A stretch of DNA of 64,000 nucleotides, taken from the NCBI GenBank assembly GCA_050331815.1, contig JBHJGM010000007.1, forward strand, positions 48,801 to 112,800, given 5' to 3'. Below, in pieces: positions 24,696-33,220 of the stretch; the first letter of the stretch is position 1; every line of letters begins with the position of its first letter. The notes beneath the pieces are model-generated. The model was not told the origin of the DNA. It worked only from the letters and a program-made list of their open reading frames with translations, and did not search any database. This DNA is from JBHJGM01 sp050331815. GTDB taxonomy: Bacteria; Verrucomicrobiota; Verrucomicrobiia; Opitutales; JBHJGM01. A program made the position numbers and the translations under genes.

Positions 24696-25451
24696 TCACT
24701 GCGCAAGGGTCGCGGCGGCGTCCAGCTCCCGGTAGGCCCGCACGCTGGCCTCACAGGCTCCGACATGGGCGCGGGTCGCCTGGCGCGCCTTTTCGGCATC
24801 TGCGCTGGCGATGGCATCAACGATCGGCCAGTGCCGCTCGATTACAATGGAGCGATCCCGTAGCGCCATCACATAGTGCTCAAAGAAGGCACGGGTATGA
24901 GGAACGAGTGCCTCGGTGATGGTGCGCAAAAAAGCGTTACCGGCGATCCGCGCCACCTCGCGGTGAAAGGCGCAGTCCAGTTCGGCCATGCTGGCGTCTG
25001 CCAGGAGCGCTTCGCCGGGGTTGTGCAGGAGGTTGCGCAGGGACAAAATGTCGTGAGGCTCGTGGTGGCTAGCGGCCAGGGCGGCCTGCTCGCTTTCCAG
25101 AAGGACACGGGCCTGAATCAGCGACTCCATCGACTTGGCGCTTTGGGCCGGAAAGAGGGGCACCAGCGTGCGCTCGACGGCCGAACTGAGCACGCCCTCG
25201 CGAACAAAGGCACCCTTGCCGTGCTCGACATTGATGATGCCCAGAGCGCTGGCCCGAGCCAGCCCCTCGCGCAGGGACAGGCGACTGACACCCACCTCCT
25301 GCTGCAGCACTTTTTCGGTGGGCAGGCGCGCGCCGGGTCCAAATTCTCCGTTGCGGATGCGTTCTAGGAGGTGCTCCAGCACCGTTTCGGCATTAGAAGT
25401 ACGTTTTGCCACGGGGTAGGTCGTTAAGGTGAGGTCAAGGCTTCCAAGCAA
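24696..25451 (-). CDS. GntR/FadR-family transcriptional regulator
   Basis: A 251-residue regulator. The winged helix-turn-helix (about residues 22-85) has RIRNGEFGPGARLPTEKVLQQEVGVSR and then LREGLARASALGIINVEHGKG. The C-terminal FCD ligand domain (about 100-235) keeps the metal-binding pattern: a D..H pair in ELDCAFHREVARIAGN and later His residues at HWPIVDAI and ATRAHV. FCD regulators usually sense carboxylic acids such as lactate, pyruvate or glyoxylate-type metabolites. This fits control of the adjacent glyoxylate-type aminotransferase, but the operator was not identified. Confidence 0.88.
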   Translation of the reverse strand: MLGSLDLTLTTYPVAKRTSNAETVLEHLLERIRNGEFGPGARLPTEKVLQQEVGVSRLSLREGLARASALGIINVEHGKGAFVREGVLSSAVERTLVPLFPAQSAKSMESLIQARVLLESEQAALAASHHEPHDILSLRNLLHNPGEALLADASMAELDCAFHREVARIAGNAFLRTITEALVPHTRAFFEHYVMALRDRSIVIERHWPIVDAIASADAEKARQATRAHVGACEASVRAYRELDAAATLAQ

Positions 25452-26011
25452 ACGACAGGACGCACAGCGAGGCAGGGCTGAGGCCGAAGTATAATTTTAT
25501 TATGACCGTGAAGGCTTCTCAGGCAAACCCGGGAAACTGTCAATTACGATTTTATACACGTACTTGCCACAGAGATTGAGCGTCTTCTGGCCGCTTACGA
25601 GGCGGAATTCAGTGGAGATTTTTCTACGTCAATGTTTTGTAAGGACATCGTCCCCAGCCGGTAAAGTTAGTTTAGCATACCTTCTTTATCACTTGTTGGA
25701 ACGCTTTGCATAGTCATCAGATGAATTTTGACATTCGCGCCATGCGATTCCCAGGAATTAACAGGCGTCTACATCTTTTTATCGCTGCGCAGGCAAATCT
25801 TCACGGAGGCATGAGGCGAGCGGTTGCCAGAAGGCAGGCTTTTTTGCTTATCAGACGCCCTAATGAATCCGAAAACCATTGGCATTTGGGAAGATAACCC
25901 TAGTTTATCATTAACACTTCTAGGCTGGGGACTTTCGGCTGAGGTGTTAAAACCCTACATGGACCGACTACGAGGAAGCCTTTTGAACACACCGATGGGT
26001 TTGTTGATGGC
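25452..26011. other. Intergenic region between regulator and cytochrome c maturation operon
   Basis: This 560-base stretch is clearly more AT-rich than its neighbours and contains no convincing gene. A perfect TATAAT occurs at 25490-25495 and TTGACA at 25728-25733, but neither has a suitable partner at 16-18 bases. It separates the divergent regulator gene from the resB operon, so it probably holds both promoters. Short open frames here lack ribosome-binding sites and homology. Confidence 0.45.
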
Positions 26012-27445
26012 ATGACTACGCTGTTTCGCATTTTTGGGTCTTTGAAGCTGACCGTGGTGCTGCTGGCGTTGTCGACGCTGGTAGTGCTGCTCGGCACGCT
26101 CGATCAGGCTGTCTGGGGCATCTACCACGCGCAGGCCAAATACTTTGAAAGCTGGGGCGTGTTCTCGCCGGTGGTGTCCTTGTGTTCGCTGGTGCTGTTC
26201 AAGACCTATCCGGAACATCTGGAGTGGCTGGTCATCCCGCTGCCGGGCGGTTTGTTGCTGGGCACGCTACTAGTGCTCAATCTAGTCTGCGCGCACTTTC
26301 GTTTTTTTCGCCACAAGTGGTCGCGTATCGGGATCGTGCTCACGCATGGCGGTATGGTGCTGTTGATCATCTCCGGCTTTCTGGTGAGCCTCCTGCAGAA
26401 GGAATTCACGATGTCGCTGGATGAAGGCGAGGGCCCGGTCTGGTACATGAGCGCTTTTCGCGATTATGAACTGGCGCTAATTGATGAGACCGACCCTGCA
26501 CGCGACGCCCACTACGTTATCCCCAGCGACGACCTTAAGCCAGGCGCCTTTGTCGAGATTCCGGAAGTGGCCATGCGGGTGGAAGTGCTGGCGGTTTCCG
26601 AGAACGTGGACTTCGCCGCCCGCGAGGATATGCAGCGCTCACTGCAGCAGCAGCTTACCCTGGGTGCGTTGGACAGCTACTCCCAGGCAGCCGCGCGGGA
26701 TGTCATCGAAAAGCTTCAGGACCGCTCCAATGTCTATTTTGGTTTGGGTGGCGAGGTGCTGGCCACCGTCGAGCCGTCCACCTTCCGGGGCATCGCCGGG
26801 GCGCGCGACATTGTGTTTCACGCGATGGAACCCACCTACAAACTCAACGAATCCAACTACGCCGGCGCGCTGGTGCGTCTGCACCACGAGGACCATATGA
26901 TAGGAGCCTGGGGACTCTCGCCGTTGTTCGCGGAAAACCCGCAAGTTAGCCCACAGCGTTTCACTCACGCCGGGAGGACCTACCGCCTGGAGCTGCGTTT
27001 CCCGCGCACGTACCTGCCGTTTTCGCTGGCCCTGGAGGATTTCGTGCACCGCCGCCATCCAGGCACCGAGACCCCCGCCGAATTCTCCAGCCATGTGCAG
27101 CTGGTCAATCCGCAGACCGGCGAATCGCGCCCGGTAGAAATCTCCATGAACGAGCCGCTGCGTTACGGCGGCTACACGTTTTTCCAAAAATCCTTTGCCA
27201 ATGACGACACGACCTCGGGCATCCAGGTTGTGCGCAACCCCAGCTGGCTGATGCCTTACATCAGCGTCGGCATCATCGGTCTGGGCTTGGTCGTTCATTT
27301 CATCATCGTGCTGGTACGCTTTTTAAGGCGCACGGAAAAGGCCGGTGCGCGTGCCGCCGCAGAGCCGGCGGCGGATGTCGCCACGAAGCCCATTTCCGGT
27401 AAATCGGCCCCCTCGAGCTCGAAAGCCGAGCCCGCCACCGTTTAG
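26012..27445 (+). CDS. resB: Cytochrome c biogenesis protein ResB/CcsB
   Basis: A 477-residue System II cytochrome c maturation protein. Three membrane segments lie in the first 130 residues (about 10-30, 74-94 and 107-127) and one near 417-440, with a large periplasmic domain between. The C-terminal part of that domain has EISMNEPLRYGGYTFFQKSF, the hallmark of ResB. With CcsA it carries haem across the membrane and attaches it to CxxCH proteins. The C-terminus is a Pro/Ala/Ser-rich cytoplasmic tail. The stop is 3 bases before ccsA, so the two are translationally linked; in some bacteria they form one CcsBA protein. Confidence 0.93.
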   Translation: MTTLFRIFGSLKLTVVLLALSTLVVLLGTLDQAVWGIYHAQAKYFESWGVFSPVVSLCSLVLFKTYPEHLEWLVIPLPGGLLLGTLLVLNLVCAHFRFFRHKWSRIGIVLTHGGMVLLIISGFLVSLLQKEFTMSLDEGEGPVWYMSAFRDYELALIDETDPARDAHYVIPSDDLKPGAFVEIPEVAMRVEVLAVSENVDFAAREDMQRSLQQQLTLGALDSYSQAAARDVIEKLQDRSNVYFGLGGEVLATVEPSTFRGIAGARDIVFHAMEPTYKLNESNYAGALVRLHHEDHMIGAWGLSPLFAENPQVSPQRFTHAGRTYRLELRFPRTYLPFSLALEDFVHRRHPGTETPAEFSSHVQLVNPQTGESRPVEISMNEPLRYGGYTFFQKSFANDDTTSGIQVVRNPSWLMPYISVGIIGLGLVVHFIIVLVRFLRRTEKAGARAAAEPAADVATKPISGKSAPSSSKAEPATV

Positions 27446-27448
27446 CCC

Positions 27449-29497
27449 ATGGCCTGGATCGCTGGTTACATCGTACTTGCGCTCATCGGCTTGCCGGTGA
27501 TCTACTACCTTTGCCGCAAACCGATGGTGAAGCGGGCCTACCGTTGGCCCTTCGCCGTGGTGGGCACCGCGCTGTTTGTGCTGACGCTGTACGGCATTGG
27601 GCTGCGCCCGGTGGACCACAACACGCAGATGGACGTGGAGCGCTTCGCAGAGCTGCCCGTACAGTATGAGGGCCGGTTGATGCCGATCGATACGGTGGCT
27701 CGCAGTACCCTGCGCGTGCTGCGTCAGAAGGAATCGGTCGAGACGCCATCGGGGCTAAAGCTGCACGCCATCGACTGGCTGCTGTGGGTCATGGCCAAGC
27801 CAGAGGAAGCGAGTCAGTTGCCGGTTTTTCGTGTCGATCACCCGCAGGTGCGCAGCTTTTTCAACCTTCCCGCCGATGGAAAATTTGCCTCGTACGCGGA
27901 CATGTGGGGGCGTCTGCCTGAGTTTGAGCAGGCCCTCAGCGCGATGCCTCAGGAGAGCGCCGACCGCAGTGCCTACGAACGGCAGATGTACAAGCTGGCC
28001 AACGCCATTCGGCGCTACAACGATCTGGGCAGTTCCTTTCACTCCGGGGTCAACCGGCCCGACATCAACGCGCTGGATCTGGTGCGCACCTATGGGCAGT
28101 GGGGCTCGCTTTTGAAGGAAGCTGCCGGGGCCGCGCGCAAGGCGCAGGCGGGGGAGACCCTCGAAAGTCGCGAAGAGGCGCTGCTGGGTTTGATCGACGG
28201 CACCGTGCCGATTTTTGAACGCATGGCCGTGCCCTCCGGACGGATCGCGGTGGTACCGCCGCCGCCCGGCGAAGTCCTGCCGGAGACCGCCGGTTCCCCA
28301 GTCTGGCGACCCATTGGCCAGAGCCTGATCGACACGCTGCAGACGGGAGCGGTGTCGCCCGTGGTGACCGCCTACGCCACGGTCATCCTGGCCTACGACG
28401 AGGGCAACGTCGATGTCTTCAACACGGCGGTGGATGCACTGCACCGCGAAACCGCCCAACCTGCGGCCGTGGCGGACATCGCTTTGGAGGAAGCCTTCAA
28501 TCGGTCCGCGCCTTTTTACGTCGGCTCGGGACTCTACGTGATGGGGCTGATCCTGCTCTTTGTGAGCTGGCTGCGCTGGTCCGAGCCGCTGCGGCAGACC
28601 GCCTTCTGGATGCTGCTGCTGACCTTTGGCCTGCATACGGCAGCCCTAGTCGCGCGCATGGTCATTATGGACCGGCCGGCTCCGGTCACGAACCTGTATT
28701 CCTCGGCCATTTTTATCGGCTGGGCGGCGTGCGGTATGGGCCTGTTGCTGGAGCAGATGTTCAAGAATTCCTTCGGGCTGTTAGTGGCCTCGGTCATCGG
28801 GTTCATCACGCTGGTCATCGCGCACAACCTCGACAACGCCGGTGACACCATGGAGGCCATGCGCGCGGTGCTGGATTCCAACTTCTGGCTGGCGACGCAC
28901 GTGGTCACGATCACGCTGGGCTACACGCCGATGTTCATCGCGGGGCTCCTAGCGATCGCTTACGTGTTGCGCGGGATTTTCACCAAGGATTTGACCCGTG
29001 AGATGGGGCGTTCGCTGACGCGGATGGTGTATGGCATCCTTGCTTTCGCGCTGATCCTGAGCTTCATCGGCACGATGTTGGGTGGAATCTGGGCCGACCA
29101 GAGTTGGGGGCGTTTCTGGGGCTGGGATCCGAAAGAAAACGGCGCGCTGATGATTGTGTTGTGGGTCGCGCTGATTCTGCACGGGCGCATCGCCGGGATG
29201 TTCCGTGAGCGCGGGATCATGCTGCTGACTATCGGTGGCAACATTATCACGGCCTGGAGCTGGTTTGGGACCAACCAACTTGGCATTGGCCTGCACAGCT
29301 ACGGGTTTACTGATTCGGGCCATATGTGGCTGATGATTTTCTGGGGAGCCAACCTGGGCTTCATCGCATTGGGCCTGCTGCCGATGCGCTACTGGCGCAG
29401 CGCGGCCAAGCTGCAGCCCGAGCGCTTCAAGCCGGTGGCACGACCCGACAAGGAGGGCGCGGGCGGTTCGTCGCAAACCCAGTCGGCGCCGGCATGA
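27449..29497 (+). CDS. ccsA: Cytochrome c biogenesis protein CcsA/ResC with long N-terminal domain
   Basis: A 682-residue System II haem-handling protein. The WWD haem motif appears as WADQSWGRFWGWDPKENGA, flanked by conserved histidine segments (ATHVVTITLGYTP and LGIGLHSYGF) and about eight membrane spans between residues 350 and 655. Before this core there are two N-terminal membrane segments (about 3-20 and 34-53) and about 300 soluble residues, beginning YEGRLMPIDTVARSTLRVL. That block resembles the linker region of fused CcsBA proteins and is absent from plain CcsA of 300-400 residues. It is followed by a cytochrome c gene that overlaps its stop codon. Confidence 0.93.
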   Translation: MAWIAGYIVLALIGLPVIYYLCRKPMVKRAYRWPFAVVGTALFVLTLYGIGLRPVDHNTQMDVERFAELPVQYEGRLMPIDTVARSTLRVLRQKESVETPSGLKLHAIDWLLWVMAKPEEASQLPVFRVDHPQVRSFFNLPADGKFASYADMWGRLPEFEQALSAMPQESADRSAYERQMYKLANAIRRYNDLGSSFHSGVNRPDINALDLVRTYGQWGSLLKEAAGAARKAQAGETLESREEALLGLIDGTVPIFERMAVPSGRIAVVPPPPGEVLPETAGSPVWRPIGQSLIDTLQTGAVSPVVTAYATVILAYDEGNVDVFNTAVDALHRETAQPAAVADIALEEAFNRSAPFYVGSGLYVMGLILLFVSWLRWSEPLRQTAFWMLLLTFGLHTAALVARMVIMDRPAPVTNLYSSAIFIGWAACGMGLLLEQMFKNSFGLLVASVIGFITLVIAHNLDNAGDTMEAMRAVLDSNFWLATHVVTITLGYTPMFIAGLLAIAYVLRGIFTKDLTREMGRSLTRMVYGILAFALILSFIGTMLGGIWADQSWGRFWGWDPKENGALMIVLWVALILHGRIAGMFRERGIMLLTIGGNIITAWSWFGTNQLGIGLHSYGFTDSGHMWLMIFWGANLGFIALGLLPMRYWRSAAKLQPERFKPVARPDKEGAGGSSQTQSAPA

Positions 29498-30468
29498 GGT
29501 GGGCCGGTCGAGCCCTGGCGCCGGCATGCATTTTTGTCGCTGTGTCCGTTGGGGTTCTTCCTTTGCGCGCGCAGTCATCCACGAATCCCGAAGTCGACGA
29601 AGCGGCGCACGCCCGTCTGATCGAGGCGGCTCAGGCCGCTTCCCAGGCACATGTGCGGGAGCTGGTTCCAGCGGTGCGATCCATCCTGGAGCGCAGTTGC
29701 GCCGAGTGTCACGACCCGGATTACGGGCGCGTTCGGGCCGGCTTTGGCTTTATCTTGGATTTGGAGCGTTTGCGCGAAGATGACTACTATCTGGTGCCGG
29801 GCGAACCGGAGCAGTCGTTCATCGTTGAGGTGCTGCTGGAGCCGGAGGATTCCGACCTGCGTATGCCACCGGTGGACAGTGACGCCCCGCAACTCAGTGC
29901 CGCCGAAATTCAGCTGGTGCGCGCCTGGGTGCTCGGCGGAGCCCCGGCGACCCTTGAGGTGGTTGCCGACAGAGCCTCGACCCGGGAAGCGGCAGCCGTA
30001 CCCGCGATCCTGACCGCGCCCAGGAAAGGGACGGCGGCCAAGCTGCTTGGAACGCTGGCGCGGGCGCATCCGCTGCTGGTGCACTTCCCGATTGCCCTGT
30101 TGCTGGTGGCCGCGTTGGCGGAGGCTACCCGGTGTTTTCAGCCCCGGCTCGAAGGCACCGCGCAGGTGGTCGGCTGGTGCCTGTACGTCGGCGCGCCGGC
30201 GGCGGTGGCTGCGGCGGTCAGCGGTTGGTTCAACGTGTCGGTCCAGGGTTATGCAGACGAAACGGTTTTCTGGCACCGTTGGGTCGGCGTGGCGGTGGCC
30301 GTGCTGGGGGTGGTCGCCCTCGGGTTGCACCTGTGGTCGCGGAAGCGTCCGGACTCGGCCCGCTGGGCGGTTTTGGGACTGCTGCTTCTGTTGACGGCGG
30401 GTATTGTCATTGCCGGGCATACGGGCGGGGAACTTGTCCACGGCGAAGGCTACTTCAAACTGTTTTAA
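29494..30468 (+). CDS. Membrane-anchored cytochrome c with DUF2231 domain
   Basis: A 324-residue protein starting at an ATG that overlaps the ccsA stop (ATGA). After a signal peptide (about residues 1-26), a PSCyt1-like c-type cytochrome domain carries one haem site, C69-A-E-C72-H73, with M124 in LRMPPVDSD as the probable axial ligand. A linker follows, then a DUF2231 membrane domain (about residues 185-320) with HPLLVHFPIALLL and four hydrophobic segments. Such modules are common in Planctomycetes and Verrucomicrobia. The coupling with ccsA suggests it is a prime client of the maturation system. The electron partner is unknown. Confidence 0.9.
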   Translation: MRWAGRALAPACIFVAVSVGVLPLRAQSSTNPEVDEAAHARLIEAAQAASQAHVRELVPAVRSILERSCAECHDPDYGRVRAGFGFILDLERLREDDYYLVPGEPEQSFIVEVLLEPEDSDLRMPPVDSDAPQLSAAEIQLVRAWVLGGAPATLEVVADRASTREAAAVPAILTAPRKGTAAKLLGTLARAHPLLVHFPIALLLVAALAEATRCFQPRLEGTAQVVGWCLYVGAPAAVAAAVSGWFNVSVQGYADETVFWHRWVGVAVAVLGVVALGLHLWSRKRPDSARWAVLGLLLLLTAGIVIAGHTGGELVHGEGYFKLF

Positions 30469-30525
30469 GGAGCTGCTTGGCAACGGCTCTGAGTCCTGAG
30501 TCTCAACGCATAACCGGCAACTACA

Positions 30526-30996
30526 ATGATGATGCACGCACTGAAACTCCCTGGCCTGCGACGGCTGTCGCGAGCCGTTCTCTGCGCAAGCTTGCTGGGC
30601 TTGGCACCGCTTGCGGTCCCGGCCCATGACGAGCACGGCGGCGGGAATCCGCTCCACGACAAAATGGAAGCGATGCAGGACCCGTACCGCACTCTGGGGC
30701 GCAGTCTGCGGCGACCGGATTCCGCCGACCTCGCGGCCTTGCTGGAGGCGGTGCATCAGCTCCAGTTGCTGACGGTGGAGACCAAGGTGATGGTGCCCAA
30801 GAAGGTCGAGACCGTGGCGGAAGCGGAGCGGGCAGCTTTTGTCCTGGCCTACCGGCAGAAGCAGATTGCGACGCTGATGACCCTGCTGGAGCTCGAGCAG
30901 GCGCTGCTGGAAGGCGATGTCGAGCAGGCTGCCGAGATTTACAGCGCGGTCCGCACGCACCGCAGCGAAGGCCACGCGCAATTCCAGGACGACTGA
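30526..30996 (+). CDS. Cytochrome b562-like periplasmic protein
   Basis: A 156-residue protein with a signal peptide (residues about 1-33, ending VPA). The mature part is all-helical and resembles cytochrome b562: HDKMEAMQDPYRTLGRSL aligns with the first helix, whose Met is a haem ligand (M47 or possibly M50), and YSAVRTHRSEGHAQF aligns with the last helix, whose His (H150) is the other ligand. Ligand spacing is 103 residues against 95 in E. coli b562. It should be a soluble four-helix electron carrier. It is last in the haem-protein operon, which supports the assignment. A haem-free relative of the same fold remains possible. Confidence 0.75.
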   Translation: MMMHALKLPGLRRLSRAVLCASLLGLAPLAVPAHDEHGGGNPLHDKMEAMQDPYRTLGRSLRRPDSADLAALLEAVHQLQLLTVETKVMVPKKVETVAEAERAAFVLAYRQKQIATLMTLLELEQALLEGDVEQAAEIYSAVRTHRSEGHAQFQDD

Positions 30997-31279
30997 TCGT
31001 CGAGTCGAGTGACCTCGACGGGACTCAGATGCTGCGCATCTGGTTGTGGGCAAGCCAAGCTGCAGGCTCGCAGGCAAGGACGTGGTTGTGGTGGGCGTGT
31101 CAAGAAGGATGGGGCTACTTTGCGGGTTGTGGTTACGATCCCGGGCTTGCCAGCAAGCGCGATGCTACGGCATCGATGTCATGTGCGAGTCACCGCGCTG
31201 GTCGGCGGACAATAGGCTTGATGGCGGGGGGTGGGGCCGTGTTTGATGCATGGTTTCCTACCCCGGGAGTTTTTGATTT

Positions 31280-33130
31280 GTGAAGTGGTTGAAGCGTTCG
31301 TGGCGGCAATTCCGACGAGGTGCGGTTGCGCTTGCGCGGCAGAACCAGCTCGACCTCTTCCCGGTACGGCATCAGCTGAAGGGCTATAACCCGGCAAAGT
31401 TCAGCGGTGACCTGCGTGCGGGGATGAACGTGGCGCTGCTGGCTTTTCCCCAGGGCATGGCCTATGCGCTGATTGCCGGGCTGCCGATCCAGTACGGGAT
31501 TTTTGGCTCGGCGGTGGCGGCGACTGTGGGCGCGTTTTTCGCGGGTTCGCGGTTTATCATGCTGGGGCCGACCAATGCGACCAGCGTGACGCTGTATTCG
31601 TCGTTCGCGGCGCTGGTTTTGACGATGGGTGGCAGCTTTACCGAAGCGCAAAAACTGGTGCTGCTGCCGATGCTGGTCTTTCTGGTCGGGCTGTTTCTGG
31701 TGATCGGGGCCTACCTGCGCGTGGCCAACTTGATCCAGTACATTTCGCGCACGGTGGTCACCGGCTACATCACGGCGGCTTCAGTCCTGATCATCGCCAA
31801 CCAGGTGAAGAATGTGCTCGGCATTTCGTTTTCAGAAGGCGAGGAGCCACGCACCTTCATCCAGGTGGTCTACTTCACGGCGCTGCACCTGCAGGACATC
31901 GTGCGCCCGGACGCGATCCTGTTTTCGATCGTGACGGCGGTGATTTTTTACGGTTTGAACTGGAAGCTTCGCGCGCTGCCAAACGTGGCCATCACACTCG
32001 TGGTGATGTCGGTGGCCAGCTACCTGACGATCGACGTGGGCGAATTTGCAGAGGTCAAACGGCTGACCGCGGTCTCGGCCAGTGACTGGAAGCTGACCAT
32101 TCCGAATTTCGACATCCAGCAGATGAGCCTGCTGGCCGGCACCGCAGGGGCCATCGCCTTGCTGTGCGTGCTGGAGGGCATGAGCATCGGACGCAGTCTG
32201 GCCGCGCGGGCCGGTCAACGCCTCGACGCCAACCAGGAGATGCTCAACATCGGCCTGGCCAACATCAGCTGCGGGCTTCTGAACGGTATGCCTGCTTCGG
32301 GCTCGCTGACGCGATCGGCCCTGGGGTTTGAAAGCGGGGCCACCACCTCGCTGGCCAGCCTGTATTGCGGTTTAATGGTGGCGCTGGGCGTGTTGGTGGT
32401 GGGCGAACTGACCCAGTACATTCCGCAGGCCTCACTGGCAGTGCTGGTCATTGTGATCGGCCTGTCGCTGATCAAAATCCGCACGATCCGCGTCTCGCTG
32501 AAGTCCACTCGTTCAGACGCCGCCTCGTTTCTGGTGACCTTTCTGGGCGGCCTGGTCCTGCCGCTGTCGACGGCGATTTACCTGGGCGTGGCGGTGAGTT
32601 TAATCCTCTTCCTGCGCAAGGTCAGCACGCCGGAGCTGGTGGAGTACACCTTTACCGAGGAAGGCGAACTGGCCGAGCGCGACGAAGGCGACTCGCGTTT
32701 AATCCCGCAACTGAGCATCGTGCACGTTGAGGGAGATCTGTTTTTCGGGGCGGCGGAGGTTTTTCAGACGCAGCTTCAGCGTGTGTGCCTGCAGCCAAAT
32801 CTGAAGATCATCGTGATCAAGCTGCGCAACGCACGGCACCTGGACGCGACCGCGGTTATGGCCCTGGAGGAGCTGGTGGCGGATATGCAGCGGCGTGACC
32901 GGCACCTGATTCTCAGCGAGGCCAAGAAGGACGTGGTGCGGGTGATGCGCAACTCCGGGATGCTCGATGTGATCGGACGCGAGAATATCTTTCCGGACAA
33001 CCCGCGTAACCCGACGCTCTCGACGGCCAACGCGCTCAAACGGGCTCAGGAAATTCTGGGCGACGAGGAGGCTAACATCCGGATCTTCGTCAACCCGAAG
33101 AAGCGTGTCGACGGTGCGGAAACTAGTTAG
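31280..33130 (+). CDS. SulP family anion transporter with STAS domain
   Basis: A 616-residue SLC26/SulP carrier starting at GTG. FSGDLRAGMNVALLAFPQGMAYALIAGLP is split over the first helix and signature region, followed by GPTNATSVTLYSSF and PASGSLTRSALGFESGATT, which are core transport motifs. About 12-14 membrane segments span residues 50-450. The C-terminal STAS domain (about 465-580) contains LDATAVMALEELV, the usual phospho- or nucleotide-binding loop. It may carry sulfate, bicarbonate or dicarboxylates; the sequence does not decide. The gene appears monocistronic, lying 283 bases after the b562-like gene and 90 before polX. Confidence 0.92.
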   Translation: MKWLKRSWRQFRRGAVALARQNQLDLFPVRHQLKGYNPAKFSGDLRAGMNVALLAFPQGMAYALIAGLPIQYGIFGSAVAATVGAFFAGSRFIMLGPTNATSVTLYSSFAALVLTMGGSFTEAQKLVLLPMLVFLVGLFLVIGAYLRVANLIQYISRTVVTGYITAASVLIIANQVKNVLGISFSEGEEPRTFIQVVYFTALHLQDIVRPDAILFSIVTAVIFYGLNWKLRALPNVAITLVVMSVASYLTIDVGEFAEVKRLTAVSASDWKLTIPNFDIQQMSLLAGTAGAIALLCVLEGMSIGRSLAARAGQRLDANQEMLNIGLANISCGLLNGMPASGSLTRSALGFESGATTSLASLYCGLMVALGVLVVGELTQYIPQASLAVLVIVIGLSLIKIRTIRVSLKSTRSDAASFLVTFLGGLVLPLSTAIYLGVAVSLILFLRKVSTPELVEYTFTEEGELAERDEGDSRLIPQLSIVHVEGDLFFGAAEVFQTQLQRVCLQPNLKIIVIKLRNARHLDATAVMALEELVADMQRRDRHLILSEAKKDVVRVMRNSGMLDVIGRENIFPDNPRNPTLSTANALKRAQEILGDEEANIRIFVNPKKRVDGAETS

Positions 33131-33220
33131 CGCGTGTGTGCCAGCGTCACGTTGACTTTGGCCGAAGCCCTGCCGAGTTTGCGGCAACGCTCACCTTGCA
33201 CCTGTCACTGAGGAGGTCCC

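Noticed and set aside
25706..26015. Short plus-strand frames before resB
   Set aside because: No ribosome-binding site, no homology, AT-rich intergenic composition.
31009..31283. Three overlapping short frames between the b562-like gene and SulP
   Set aside because: All frames are open simply because the sequence lacks stops; none has a start context or motif.
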